A model generated the notes under the pieces. The model was not told where the DNA came from. It was given only the letters and a program-made list of their open reading frames with translations, and searched no databases. Below, one piece after another: positions 56,415-64,000 of a stretch of 64,000 nt of DNA. Source of the DNA: QHWT01 sp963755695 (GTDB taxonomy: Bacteria > Acidobacteriota > Vicinamibacteria > Vicinamibacterales > 2-12-FULL-66-21); the NCBI GenBank assembly GCA_963755695.1, contig CAVWLB010000008.1:1178001-1242000 (forward strand), given 5' to 3'. Every line of letters begins with the position of its first letter. Within the stretch, counting starts at the first letter, position 1. Both the position numbers and the translations under genes were made by a program.

Positions 56415-59400
56415 TCAAAAAAGGTACTTTATCCCAAGCTGTATCACGCGTCCGTCCTGGACGGAGGTAATCCGGCCGAAGTTGGCGGTGTTCAACGCAC
56501 CGCTCGGATTGTTGAAATGCGTCTGGTTGAAGACATCGAACGCTTCGATTCGAATCTGGACCCGCCGGCTGCCGCCAAAATCGAAGTGCTTGAACAGCGA
56601 CAGATCGGTCGAGGCGAAGCCAGGGCCCCGGATGGTATTGCGGCCGGCGCCGCCGGGCCGTTCGCCGGTTGCCGCGAGAGGCCGTGAGATGAAGCAGGAC
56701 GTATTGAACCACTGATCCGTCGTGTGCGGGGCATTCTCGTTCGGGTCGCAGGTCGCATCGGGACGGTTGGTCAGGTAGCGGATGTCGAGGCCGTTGTTGC
56801 TGGCATCGGTCACCGACAGCGGAAACCCGGTCTGCGTCTGGACGATGCCATTCAACTGCCAGCCGCCGCCGACCTGCTCCATCAGCGATCCGAGGCTGTG
56901 AGGCGTGGGCAGCTCGACCCCGAAGCTGACCACGAAGCGGTGACGTACGTCGAAAAGCGCCTCGCCCCACTCGAATGCCAGCGCCCGATCGAACGACGCC
57001 GGGTCGCCGATCGTCACTGGCAGCACCGGCCGCGGCTCGCCTCCGATGTTCAGCCCCGACACGTGATCCTTCGCCAGGCCGAGCGTGTACGACGCCAGGA
57101 AGTTGATCCCGTGCGTCGGCCGCATCCGGACGCTCGTCTGAAGCGAGTCGTACTTCGATTTCGCGGCCGAGAACGTCGGCCTGACCAGTGCGAACGCCGG
57201 AAAAATCCGCGCGCCTCTCGTCGTCTGCCCTGGCGTGAACACGCCGGGATTCACTTCCATGAAGATCGGAAGATGCTCGCCGCGTGAAGCAACGTAGCCG
57301 AACTCGGTACCAATGTTGGATCCCACCTGATGCTGGACAGTCGCGTTGAAATGGTACGCATACGGCGTCTGAAAATCTTCGCCCCAGCCGATGATCGTCA
57401 GCGCTGGAGGGAACCGCGTGGGCCCGCCACTGACCCCGGCCAGGGGATCGCTCAGCGTGATTTGCGCCGGCGGAGCATTCAGTTCCACCAGCGGGGTGAA
57501 GGGTGGTGCGAGCACGCCGTTTTGAAAGAAGTCACCCTGTCCGGCGAGCGCGTCGTAGAAGATTCCCCAGGCGCCGCGAATCGTGGTGCGGCCGTCACCG
57601 GTCGGATCGTACACGGCGCCGACGCGGGGCGCGACGTTGTTCCTGTCGGTCTCGTAGGTGCCGCGGGGCACCCCAGGATCGCCGGGATAGACCAGGCCGA
57701 GCGGCGCGTCAGGAAACCTCTGCGACTGCACTCCCGGATGAAACGCGTTCAACGCGTCGTTTTTGTCGACGAACGGCTCCGCCAGCTCGTATCGCAGCCC
57801 CGCGGTCAGCGTCAGGTGGGGGCTGGTCCGCCATTCATCCTGCGCATAGAAGGAATACAGCCAGCCGACTCCGTCCTGTGCCTGATTGGTCGTCGTCCGG
57901 CGAAACTGCGAGGGCAGACCGAGGAGGAAATCCGCGGCCGCATTGCCGGTGAACGTGTTCGCGAAGGTGAAGTCGCCGTTGGGCCGGTTGATGAATGCGA
58001 TCACCATGTGTTCCGTACGGACATCCGCGCCGAACTTCATCGCATGACTGCCACGCGTCCAGGTGAAGTCGTCGGTGAACTGGAGGACTTCGTTCACGCG
58101 TTTGACGAAGGGCTGTTGAGCGTCGCCGAGATTGAAGAAACCGGTGATGGCGATCGACGCAAGCCCCTGCGCGAGCGGGTTGGTGTTGGGTACGTTGATA
58201 CCGTAATCCTCGTTCTTCAATCCGCTGGTGACCGCGGGGTGCGCGTCGATCCGGTTGTACGAGAATCGGGCCACGTTGATGGCATGCGGGGAGAAGATGA
58301 ACGTATCAGAGCCCATGTAGTCGCTCAGCGTCGCGGTCGACGTAGTGCCGATGGCGGTCGTGATGGCCGGAGTTTCGGTATCGGTCCTGGTTTGCATGTA
58401 GCGACCGAGGACCGAATGCCGCTGCGAGATCTGGTAATCGACCCGCACGCCGAGTGAGTCGCGATGGTCGACCGTATCCGGCGATACCACATACCGGTTC
58501 GCGCCCGAATTGGCCGTCGGCACGAATTGATTCAGTAGCTGCAGTGCGGAGGCACTCATCCGGTCGGCCGGGATAGTGTTGTCTGGAAACGGCAGACCGG
58601 TCGCCGGATCGCGAATCGTCGTCGACCCGAAGTTGCCGGCCCGTTGGGAGTCCGAGAGAACGACGATGTTGGTCGTGCTGCCGTGAGTGTTTCGATACCC
58701 GTCGTAATAGCCGAAGCCGAACAGCCGGTTCTTGACGATCGGGCCGCCAATGCTGCCGCCGAACTGGTTCTGCTGGAGCCTGGGCTTCGGCTGGTTGGCC
58801 GGCGCGAAGAAGTTCTTCGCTTGCAGCGCGTCGTCGCGATTGAACTCCCAGCCGGCCCCGTGGAACGCATTGGTGCCGGACTTGGTCACGACATTCACCA
58901 CCGAACCGGAATTGCGGCCGAACTCCGCGTTGTACGAATGCGTCTGGATCTTGAATTCCTGGATGGCATCGGGGGGCGGCCGCATGACGAACCCGGTGTT
59001 GAACGTGTCGTTGTTGCTGGCGCCGTCGAGCAGGAAGTTGTTCGACTGGTTCCGCATGCCGTTGACGCTGAAGCCCGCGGTGGCCGCGCCGAAGCCGCCG
59101 GGCGTGGCATCACCTGCCGCGCCGCCGAGCGCGGCCGGCGGAGCGATGACGCCGGGGATCAACGGGCCGAGCTGCGTGAAGTTCCGGCCGTTGAGCGGCA
59201 GGTCGACGACCTTCTGCTGGTCGATGGTGATGCCGAGTGTTGCATGCGAAGTCTCGACCAGCGGCGGTTCGCCGGATACGGTGACGCTTTCCTCGAGCCC
59301 GCCGATGGCAAGCCTGAGATCGATGCGTGACGTGTCGCCAACCGTCACGGTGTTGTGCTTGCGGAGCAACGGCTTGAACCCGGCGAGCGTGGCCTTCACG

Positions 59401-59636
59401 TCGTAAGCGCCGGGTTGCAGCAGAGGAATGGCGTAGTAACCATCGACGCCGGTGACGGCAGTACGCAGTTGGCCGGTCGCGATATTCGTGACCTCGAGTG
59501 TCACGCCAGGCAACACCGCGCCTGACTGATCGCTGATCACGCCGGCAATGGTGCCTGTCGACTGCGCGCAAACGGCTGCCGGCGTCATCCCCAGCACCGT
59601 GACAATGGCCAGTGCGGCCGCCAGTCGTTTGGTCAT
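56415..59636 (-). CDS. Oar-like TonB-dependent outer-membrane receptor
   Basis: 1073 residues from the ATG at 59636, set by GGAGGCGGAGG just upstream and the signal peptide MTKRLAAALAIVTVLGMTPA. The CarboxypepD_reg domain (GTIAGVISDQSGAVLPGVTLEVTNIATGQLRTAVTGVDGYYAIPLLQPGAYDVKATLAGF) precedes the plug (LPLNGRNFTQLGPLIPGV.. NFLLDGASNNDTFNTG.. IQEFKIQTHSYNAEFGRNSGSVVNVVTKSGTN) and a 22-strand-type barrel ending in F. No TonB box is obvious. It imports an oligopeptide- or polymer-like substrate, by context peptides for the adjoining peptidases. Confidence 0.92.
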   Translation of the reverse strand: MTKRLAAALAIVTVLGMTPAAVCAQSTGTIAGVISDQSGAVLPGVTLEVTNIATGQLRTAVTGVDGYYAIPLLQPGAYDVKATLAGFKPLLRKHNTVTVGDTSRIDLRLAIGGLEESVTVSGEPPLVETSHATLGITIDQQKVVDLPLNGRNFTQLGPLIPGVIAPPAALGGAAGDATPGGFGAATAGFSVNGMRNQSNNFLLDGASNNDTFNTGFVMRPPPDAIQEFKIQTHSYNAEFGRNSGSVVNVVTKSGTNAFHGAGWEFNRDDALQAKNFFAPANQPKPRLQQNQFGGSIGGPIVKNRLFGFGYYDGYRNTHGSTTNIVVLSDSQRAGNFGSTTIRDPATGLPFPDNTIPADRMSASALQLLNQFVPTANSGANRYVVSPDTVDHRDSLGVRVDYQISQRHSVLGRYMQTRTDTETPAITTAIGTTSTATLSDYMGSDTFIFSPHAINVARFSYNRIDAHPAVTSGLKNEDYGINVPNTNPLAQGLASIAITGFFNLGDAQQPFVKRVNEVLQFTDDFTWTRGSHAMKFGADVRTEHMVIAFINRPNGDFTFANTFTGNAAADFLLGLPSQFRRTTTNQAQDGVGWLYSFYAQDEWRTSPHLTLTAGLRYELAEPFVDKNDALNAFHPGVQSQRFPDAPLGLVYPGDPGVPRGTYETDRNNVAPRVGAVYDPTGDGRTTIRGAWGIFYDALAGQGDFFQNGVLAPPFTPLVELNAPPAQITLSDPLAGVSGGPTRFPPALTIIGWGEDFQTPYAYHFNATVQHQVGSNIGTEFGYVASRGEHLPIFMEVNPGVFTPGQTTRGARIFPAFALVRPTFSAAKSKYDSLQTSVRMRPTHGINFLASYTLGLAKDHVSGLNIGGEPRPVLPVTIGDPASFDRALAFEWGEALFDVRHRFVVSFGVELPTPHSLGSLMEQVGGGWQLNGIVQTQTGFPLSVTDASNNGLDIRYLTNRPDATCDPNENAPHTTDQWFNTSCFISRPLAATGERPGGAGRNTIRGPGFASTDLSLFKHFDFGGSRRVQIRIEAFDVFNQTHFNNPSGALNTANFGRITSVQDGRVIQLGIKYLF

Positions 59637-59659
59637 CCTCCGCCTCCGTGCGATCCCGG

Positions 59660-60930
59660 TCAGTTGCTGCGCGTCAGTTCCAGCACCGCAAGGGCGATTA
59701 CCTTGGTGGCGTTCACCAGATCCGCAACCTCGCAATATTCGTCCGGCTGATGTGCCAGGTCGAGGATCCCCGGGCCGTAGGCCACGCAGTGTGGGATGCC
59801 CGCGATACCAACGACGTGCTTCTGATCGTAGGTGCCGGGACTGGCGACGAGGCCACCGCTTCTTCCGATACCCGATGGAGCGCGCGATCCAGCGCGCCAA
59901 TGAGCGGAGAATCGTCAGGCGTACGGGTTGGATGGACGATCATCAGATCCTTGATCGAGTACTTGAAGTCGGCCACGTCGGCGGCGGTGGATTCGAGGAG
60001 CGCGACGATCTCTGCCTTTGCCGCCTCGAATCCCTCTTCGAAGAGGAAGCGCCGATCGAACACGGCCCGGCAGGTGTCCGGGACGCACGGGGTCTGGATC
60101 CCTCCGACCGCCTGACCGCCAATGACCCCATTGATATTGATCGTAGCGTGGCGTGCAGCCGGCGGCACCACCGGGATTTGGGTCTGCCGTCCGGCGAGCC
60201 TGGGTTCGAGGTCGCGGCGCACCCGATCGAAGAAGATGGCCATGTGATCGATCGCATTGACGCCGTGAAACGGCATGCTGCCGTGCGCGATGCGGCCGGA
60301 GGTTTCGACCTCGAACCAGTAAACGCCGCGGTGACCGATGCAGATTCGATCCACATAGAGCGGTTCCGGGATGATGACGTAGTCGGTCCGTTCGCGGCTG
60401 AGCCGATGGTGTTCCGCGAGCCAGGCGACGCCGGCAAAGCCGCCGCTCTCTTCGTCAACGGTGCCGCTGACTTCAACCGAGCCGTTGAGATCGACTCCGG
60501 CGCGGCGGATCGCCTCGATGGCAAAGATCGCGGCGGAAATGCCGGCTTTCATATCGGAGGCGCCACGACCCCAGATTCGTCCGTCGCGAACGTCGCCGGC
60601 AAAGGGATCCACCGTCCACCCGGCGCCGGCAGGCACCACGTCGACATGGCCGTTCAAGTGCACCACTGGCCTCGATGATCTTCCACGGCGAGTGCCGACG
60701 ACATTGACCCGCGGATGGAGCGAGGTGTGCTCGGGGCGTCCTTCGGCGGCGTAGTACTCGAGATCGAATCCGCATGCGGCCAGTTTCCGCCCAATCAGCC
60801 GGGCGCAGTCCTCGTACAGCTCGCCTGGCGGATTGACGGTCGGCACGCGCACGAGTTCCGAGGCGAACGCGACGGCTTCGTCCGCTACCGCATCAACAGC
60901 GTCGAGAACCCGGTCGATCGATCGAATCAT
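59660..60930 (-). CDS. M20 (ArgE/DapE/ACY1-type) metallopeptidase, frameshifted as read
   Basis: About 423 residues after repair. Zinc motifs: HLNGHVDVVPAG, GRGASDMKAGISA and GTVDEESGGFAG; dimerisation domain ATININGVIGGQAVGGIQTPCVPD. In the C-terminal part the frame breaks near 59855-59866 (coding CGGGTATCGGAAG, one base missing; not GTAC but GTAT). The restored reading is GGLVASPGTYDQKHVVGIAGIPHCVAYGPGILDLAHQPDE to a stop at 59660. The last zinc ligand His lies in LDLAHQPDE. It hydrolyses N-acyl-amino acids, dipeptides or similar. First gene of its operon. Confidence 0.88.
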
Positions 60931-60933
60931 CGC

Positions 60934-60940
60934 TACAATA
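60934..60940. promoter_or_regulatory. Shared, symmetric -10 for divergent M20 and symporter genes
   Basis: TACAATA on the plus strand is TATTGTA on the minus strand, so one heptamer offers a -10 in both directions. Leftward the M20 ATG follows after four bases (leaderless geometry); rightward the symporter ATG is 38 bases away. Confidence 0.45.
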
Positions 60941-60977
60941 CGATTCGGCAGGCGCTGCCTGCGCGACAGACGAGCCG

Positions 60978-62384
60978 ATGGCCTACCTGCTGATCATCAT
61001 TGTGTACTCGGTGGCCCAGATTGCGCTGGGGTTCTGGGTCGCACGCCGCCTGCAAGGGTCGCGCGATTTCTTCGTGGCCGGCCGGAGTCTGGGCCCGGGG
61101 CTGCTGTTTGCGACCCTGCTTGCCGCCAACATCGGCGGAGGATCGACGATTGGCGCGACGGGCCTGGGCTATCGCGACGGGCTGGCCGCGTGGTGGTGGG
61201 TTGGCTCTGCCGGGATCGGCTCGGTCATTCTCGCCTTCTGGGTAGGCCCGCGGATTCGCCGGGCCGCCGCCGCCCACGATCTTCGCACCGTCGGCGATTT
61301 TCTGGAGTGGCGGTACGACCGGCGAGTTCGGGCCGCGATCGCCATGCTGCTGTGGATCGGGACGGTTGCGATCCTGGCGGGGCAGTTGATTGCCGGCGCG
61401 TGGGTGCTCAACGTGGTCACCGGCCTTCCAAAGATTGCGGGCTGCGTGATCGGCGCCGGCGTGGCAACCGCCTATTTCGCGGTCGGCGGCCTGAAGTCCT
61501 CGGCGGCTGTGAACGTCGTGCAGCTCACGGTCAAGATGCTCGGCTTCGTGATCGCGCTGCCGCTGGCGCTTGAGGCGGTGGGCGGATTCCATGGGCTCCG
61601 CACCGCTGCTGATACCGGGATGTGGAATCCCTGGCAGCACGGCGCATCGGGCTGGATGTACGTTGCGATGTTGACCCCGGCGTTCGTGGTCTCGCCCGGT
61701 ATTCTGCAGAAAGTCTACGGCGCCCGTAACGATCGCGCGGTCCGACTCGGCGTCGGCCTGAACGCGGCGGCGCTTCTTGTATACGCCTCCATGCCGGCGC
61801 TGCTCGGCATGATTGCCCGCGTGTTGCACCCGCAGCTTCATAATCGCGAGCTCGCGCTGCCGATGCTCTTCATGCACGACCTGCCGTTCTGGGTCGGTGC
61901 GCTGGGCCTGGCGGCGGTCTTCTCGGCAGAACTCAGCGCGGCTGATGCCATCCTGTTCATGCTCGCGACCTCGCTCTCCCAGGATCTCTACAAACGATTC
62001 GTCAATCCGGCGGCGAGCGACCGCCAGGTGCTCCGCGTGGCGCGCATCGCGTCGGTTGCGGGTGCGCTGCTCGGCACTGTCGTCGCATTTCTATCCCAGA
62101 CCATCGTCGATGCGCTGAGCATCTTCTACACTCTGCTGGGCGTCAGCCTGTTCGTGCCGATCGTGGCGGGACTCTTCATGCGCCGGGTGCGCGCGTTCGA
62201 CGCGCTGGCGGCAATCGCGGGAGGGGTCGTCGCTGTGGTGGCGGCCCAAGTGTGGAATGGCGGCCAGCCAATCGGGATGTTCACCCCCGCGATGTGCGGG
62301 CTGGGCGCGGCGGTCTTGGCGTTCGCTGCCGCCGCTCTTCTGACCGAGCGTCCTTCCTCAACCACACCGGCAACGGCCAGCTAG
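60978..62384 (+). CDS. Sodium:solute symporter (SSS family), second copy
   Basis: 468 residues, about 13 TM helices. TM1 LLIIIVYSVAQIALGFWVARRL; FVAGRSLGPGLLFATLLAANIGGGSTIGATGLGYRDG (TM2 region); VTGLPKIAGCVIGAGVATAYFAVGGLKSSAAVNVVQLTVKMLGF; and TM9-like AVFSAELSAADAILFMLATSLSQDLYKRF. It lacks the long insertion of the symporter at 43.4 kb and is only distantly like it. Import substrate unknown; SDR and aminotransferase genes directly downstream suggest an amino- or hydroxy-acid. Confidence 0.92.
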   Translation: MAYLLIIIVYSVAQIALGFWVARRLQGSRDFFVAGRSLGPGLLFATLLAANIGGGSTIGATGLGYRDGLAAWWWVGSAGIGSVILAFWVGPRIRRAAAAHDLRTVGDFLEWRYDRRVRAAIAMLLWIGTVAILAGQLIAGAWVLNVVTGLPKIAGCVIGAGVATAYFAVGGLKSSAAVNVVQLTVKMLGFVIALPLALEAVGGFHGLRTAADTGMWNPWQHGASGWMYVAMLTPAFVVSPGILQKVYGARNDRAVRLGVGLNAAALLVYASMPALLGMIARVLHPQLHNRELALPMLFMHDLPFWVGALGLAAVFSAELSAADAILFMLATSLSQDLYKRFVNPAASDRQVLRVARIASVAGALLGTVVAFLSQTIVDALSIFYTLLGVSLFVPIVAGLFMRRVRAFDALAAIAGGVVAVVAAQVWNGGQPIGMFTPAMCGLGAAVLAFAAAALLTERPSSTTPATAS

Positions 62385-62394
62385 AAGGAATCAA

Positions 62395-63186
62395 GTGGCA
62401 ACCGAAGGCTTGTTCGATCTGACAGGTAAGACCGCAGTGGTCGTCGGCGGCGCTTCAGGCATCGGCGAAGCGGTGGCATTGGGCTGCGCACGGTACGGTG
62501 CGCAGGTCATTTGTCTGGACATCAACGAAGAGGCGGCGCAAAGGGTTGCAGCGCACGTGGCGAGCGACGGTTGCCGCTGCGAAGCGGGCGTGCTGGACAT
62601 CCGAGACGCCGCGGCAGTCGACCGCACCTTCGATCGGGTGGCCTCCGGGCACGGATTCGATATCGTTGTCTGCACGCCGAGCATCAACGTGCGCAAGCCA
62701 ATCCTGAAATACACCGATGATGACCTGTCGCGCGTGCTCGACGTGAACGTGAAAGGAAATTTCCACGTGCTGCGATCGGCGGGCCGGGTGATGATCCCAA
62801 GGAAAAAGGGCAGCATCATTCTCTTTTCTTCCGTCCGATCGCAACTGGTCGAGCCGGGGCAGAGTGTCTATGCGGCGACGAAGGCGGCCGTCGTGCAGAT
62901 GGTGAAGACCGCCGCTGCGGAATTCGGGCCTCATGGGGTCCGCGTAAATGCGATCGGGCCGGGGGTGATCGAGACACCGCTGACGGCGCAGATCAAGGCG
63001 GACAAGGCCTGGTACGATGCATACGCGGCAAAGAGCGTCTTCAATCGCTGGGGGCGTCCCGAAGAGATGGTCGGGCCGACCGTGTTTCTCGCCTCCGATG
63101 CAGCCAGCTACGTGACCGGCACGGTCCTGTTCGCGGACGGTGGCTGGCTGGCAGCCGACGGACGCTTCACACCGCCGGGCATGTGA
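62395..63186 (+). CDS. Short-chain dehydrogenase/reductase
   Basis: 263 residues from a GTG with AGAAGGA upstream. Classical SDR: GGASGIGEAVALG (NAD(P)-binding glycine motif), acidic residue after beta-2 in VICLDINEEA favouring NAD(H), the active-site Ser in ILFSSVRSQ, Tyr/Lys in SVYAATKAAV, and a C-terminal GTVLFADGGW. Oxidoreductase of an alcohol/ketone; substrate not determined. The gene lies 10 bases after the symporter. Confidence 0.9.
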   Translation: MATEGLFDLTGKTAVVVGGASGIGEAVALGCARYGAQVICLDINEEAAQRVAAHVASDGCRCEAGVLDIRDAAAVDRTFDRVASGHGFDIVVCTPSINVRKPILKYTDDDLSRVLDVNVKGNFHVLRSAGRVMIPRKKGSIILFSSVRSQLVEPGQSVYAATKAAVVQMVKTAAAEFGPHGVRVNAIGPGVIETPLTAQIKADKAWYDAYAAKSVFNRWGRPEEMVGPTVFLASDAASYVTGTVLFADGGWLAADGRFTPPGM

Positions 63187-63290
63187 AGGGCTCAGGACCA
63201 TGACTCACGGCTCAAGCCGGCTCAGGACTCAAGTCCTTGAAGGCCTAAGCCACCCTGAGCCATGAGCCCTAAGCCCCAAGCCAGATAGAG
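63187..63290 (+). repeat. GGCTCA/GAGCC-type repeat between the SDR and aminotransferase
   Basis: Degenerate units GGCTCAGGACC, GACTCACGGCTCA, GGCTCAGGACTCA, CCTGAGCCATGAGCCCTAAGCCCC. The second half is the complement of the first, so it can fold imperfectly. The same family makes the 5' coding end of sco (22596-22642). Confidence 0.65.
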
Positions 63291-63301
63291 TAGGAGCCAA
63301 C

Positions 63302-64000
63302 ATGAAGATCGCAGACACCACGACGGCAGGACTCGACGGCCAGACAATGGTCGACCTGACGCGAAAGCACACGTTGTTCGAGTGGTCCGCGCAGAATGCG
63401 ATCGATCCCATTCCGATCGCTGGCGCCAAGGGCTGCTGGTTCTGGACGCCTGAAGGCAAGCGCTTCCTCGACTTCAACAGTCAGTTGATGTGCGTGAACA
63501 TCGGCCACGGCGACGAACGGGTGATTCACGCGATCCAGCAGCAGGCCGCGACGCTCGCCTACGCGAACCCCTTCATGGCCAGCGAACCGCGGGCGCGGCT
63601 GGGAGCGAAGCTCGCGGAGATTACGCCCGGCGATATCGACACCTTCTTCTTCACCAACGGCGGGGCCGAAGCCAACGAGAACGCCATCAAACTGGCGCGG
63701 CAGTTCACCGGCCGTCACAAGATTCTGTCGTTCTACCGGTCGTATCACGGTGCGACCGCCGGCGCGATGATGTTGACCGGAGACCCGCGCCGCTGGGCCT
63801 CCGAGCCCGGCATGCCCGGCGCCATTCATCTCCTCAACCTCTATCACGGCATTCAGCGTGGCTGGGACACGGTGGAAAAGGCGCTCGCGGATCTCGAAGA
63901 AACGATCCAGCTCGAAGGGCCACAGTCGATTGCCGGCTTCATCCTCGAACCTGTCGTCGGCACAAATGGCGTGCTCGTGCCGCCGGCTGGCTACCTTCAG
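63302..64000 (+). CDS. Class III (omega) aminotransferase, truncated by window end
   Basis: The first 233 residues, from the ATG at 63302 with AGGAG five bases upstream. N-terminal TRKHTLFEWSAQNAIDPIPIAGAKGCWFWTPEGKRFLDFNSQ, the PLP-phosphate motif FFFTNGGAEANENAIKLARQFTGRHKILSFYRSYHGATAGAM and IAGFILEPVVGTNGVLVPPAGYLQ (near the PLP Asp) identify class III. The catalytic lysine is beyond the window. It would transfer an amino group between an omega- or alpha-amino donor and pyruvate or 2-oxoglutarate. Confidence 0.92.
   Translation, partial: MKIADTTTAGLDGQTMVDLTRKHTLFEWSAQNAIDPIPIAGAKGCWFWTPEGKRFLDFNSQLMCVNIGHGDERVIHAIQQQAATLAYANPFMASEPRARLGAKLAEITPGDIDTFFFTNGGAEANENAIKLARQFTGRHKILSFYRSYHGATAGAMMLTGDPRRWASEPGMPGAIHLLNLYHGIQRGWDTVEKALADLEETIQLEGPQSIAGFILEPVVGTNGVLVPPAGYLQ

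Overview
The window is GC-rich, densely coded bacterial DNA with no rRNA, tRNA, phage or insertion-sequence genes. An ADOP-type ABC permease, an Oar-like TonB-dependent receptor with an N-terminal carboxypeptidase-regulatory fold, a complete alternative complex III (ACIII) plus caa3 oxidase operon, several amidohydrolases/peptidases with SSS symporters, and the style of the intergenic repeats together suggest an Acidobacteriota genome, probably a Vicinamibacteria-like soil lineage. The taxonomic call is inference from gene content.

Layout. 1-2.4 kb: a broken ADOP permease entering from the left. 2.5-7.2 kb (-): a glycosyltransferase, grpE, and the clpS-clpA proteolysis pair. 7.2-10.4 kb: an MBL hydrolase, a secreted protein with an internal duplication, a type I signal peptidase, an NTF2-like protein and a small conserved protein. 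10.7-13.4 kb: a secreted M1 aminopeptidase. 13.4-17.8 kb (-): a MacAB/Lol-like exporter (adaptor, ATPase, two FtsX permeases). 18.0-30.8 kb (-): a twelve-gene respiratory operon actABCDEF-unknown-sco-coxB(cyt c fusion)-coxA-coxC-coxD. It is headed by a promoter whose spacer holds a Rex/CRP-type palindrome and is closed by a UUCG hairpin. 31.0-34.5 kb: agmatinase-family enzyme, thioredoxin-reductase-like flavoprotein and a MocR regulator. 34.7-37.9 kb (-): a D-aminoacylase-like protein and an FAD-linked oxidase. 38.0-42.3 kb: methyltransferase, membrane MutS-like ATPase and a polytopic membrane protein, coupled by start/stop overlaps. 42.3-46.8 kb: small proteins, an SSS symporter and a D-aminoacylase. 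46.9-48.8 kb (-): membrane protein, ECF sigma and zinc anti-sigma. 48.9-53.6 kb (-): zinc metalloprotease, threonine dehydratase, aminotransferase. 53.6-60.9 kb (-): M20 peptidase, TonB receptor, DmpA-type peptidase, PhoD. 61.0-64.0 kb (+): a second SSS symporter, an SDR and a class III aminotransferase cut by the window end.

The right half reads as a peptide and (D-)amino-acid scavenging region: outer-membrane uptake, several peptidases and deacylases, symporters, then transaminases, dehydratase and dehydrogenase. The respiratory operon would reoxidise the quinol this catabolism produces.

Two genome-scale oddities stand out. Nine reading-frame breaks fall in otherwise intact genes, and six of them lie at or next to the tetranucleotide GTAC. 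Several different short-period repeat families fill intergenic gaps and also run into coding sequence, including the ActB linker, the Sco and ActE signal peptides and a glycosyltransferase C-terminus. Many genes also have a -10-like hexamer so close to the start codon that transcripts would be leaderless or nearly so.
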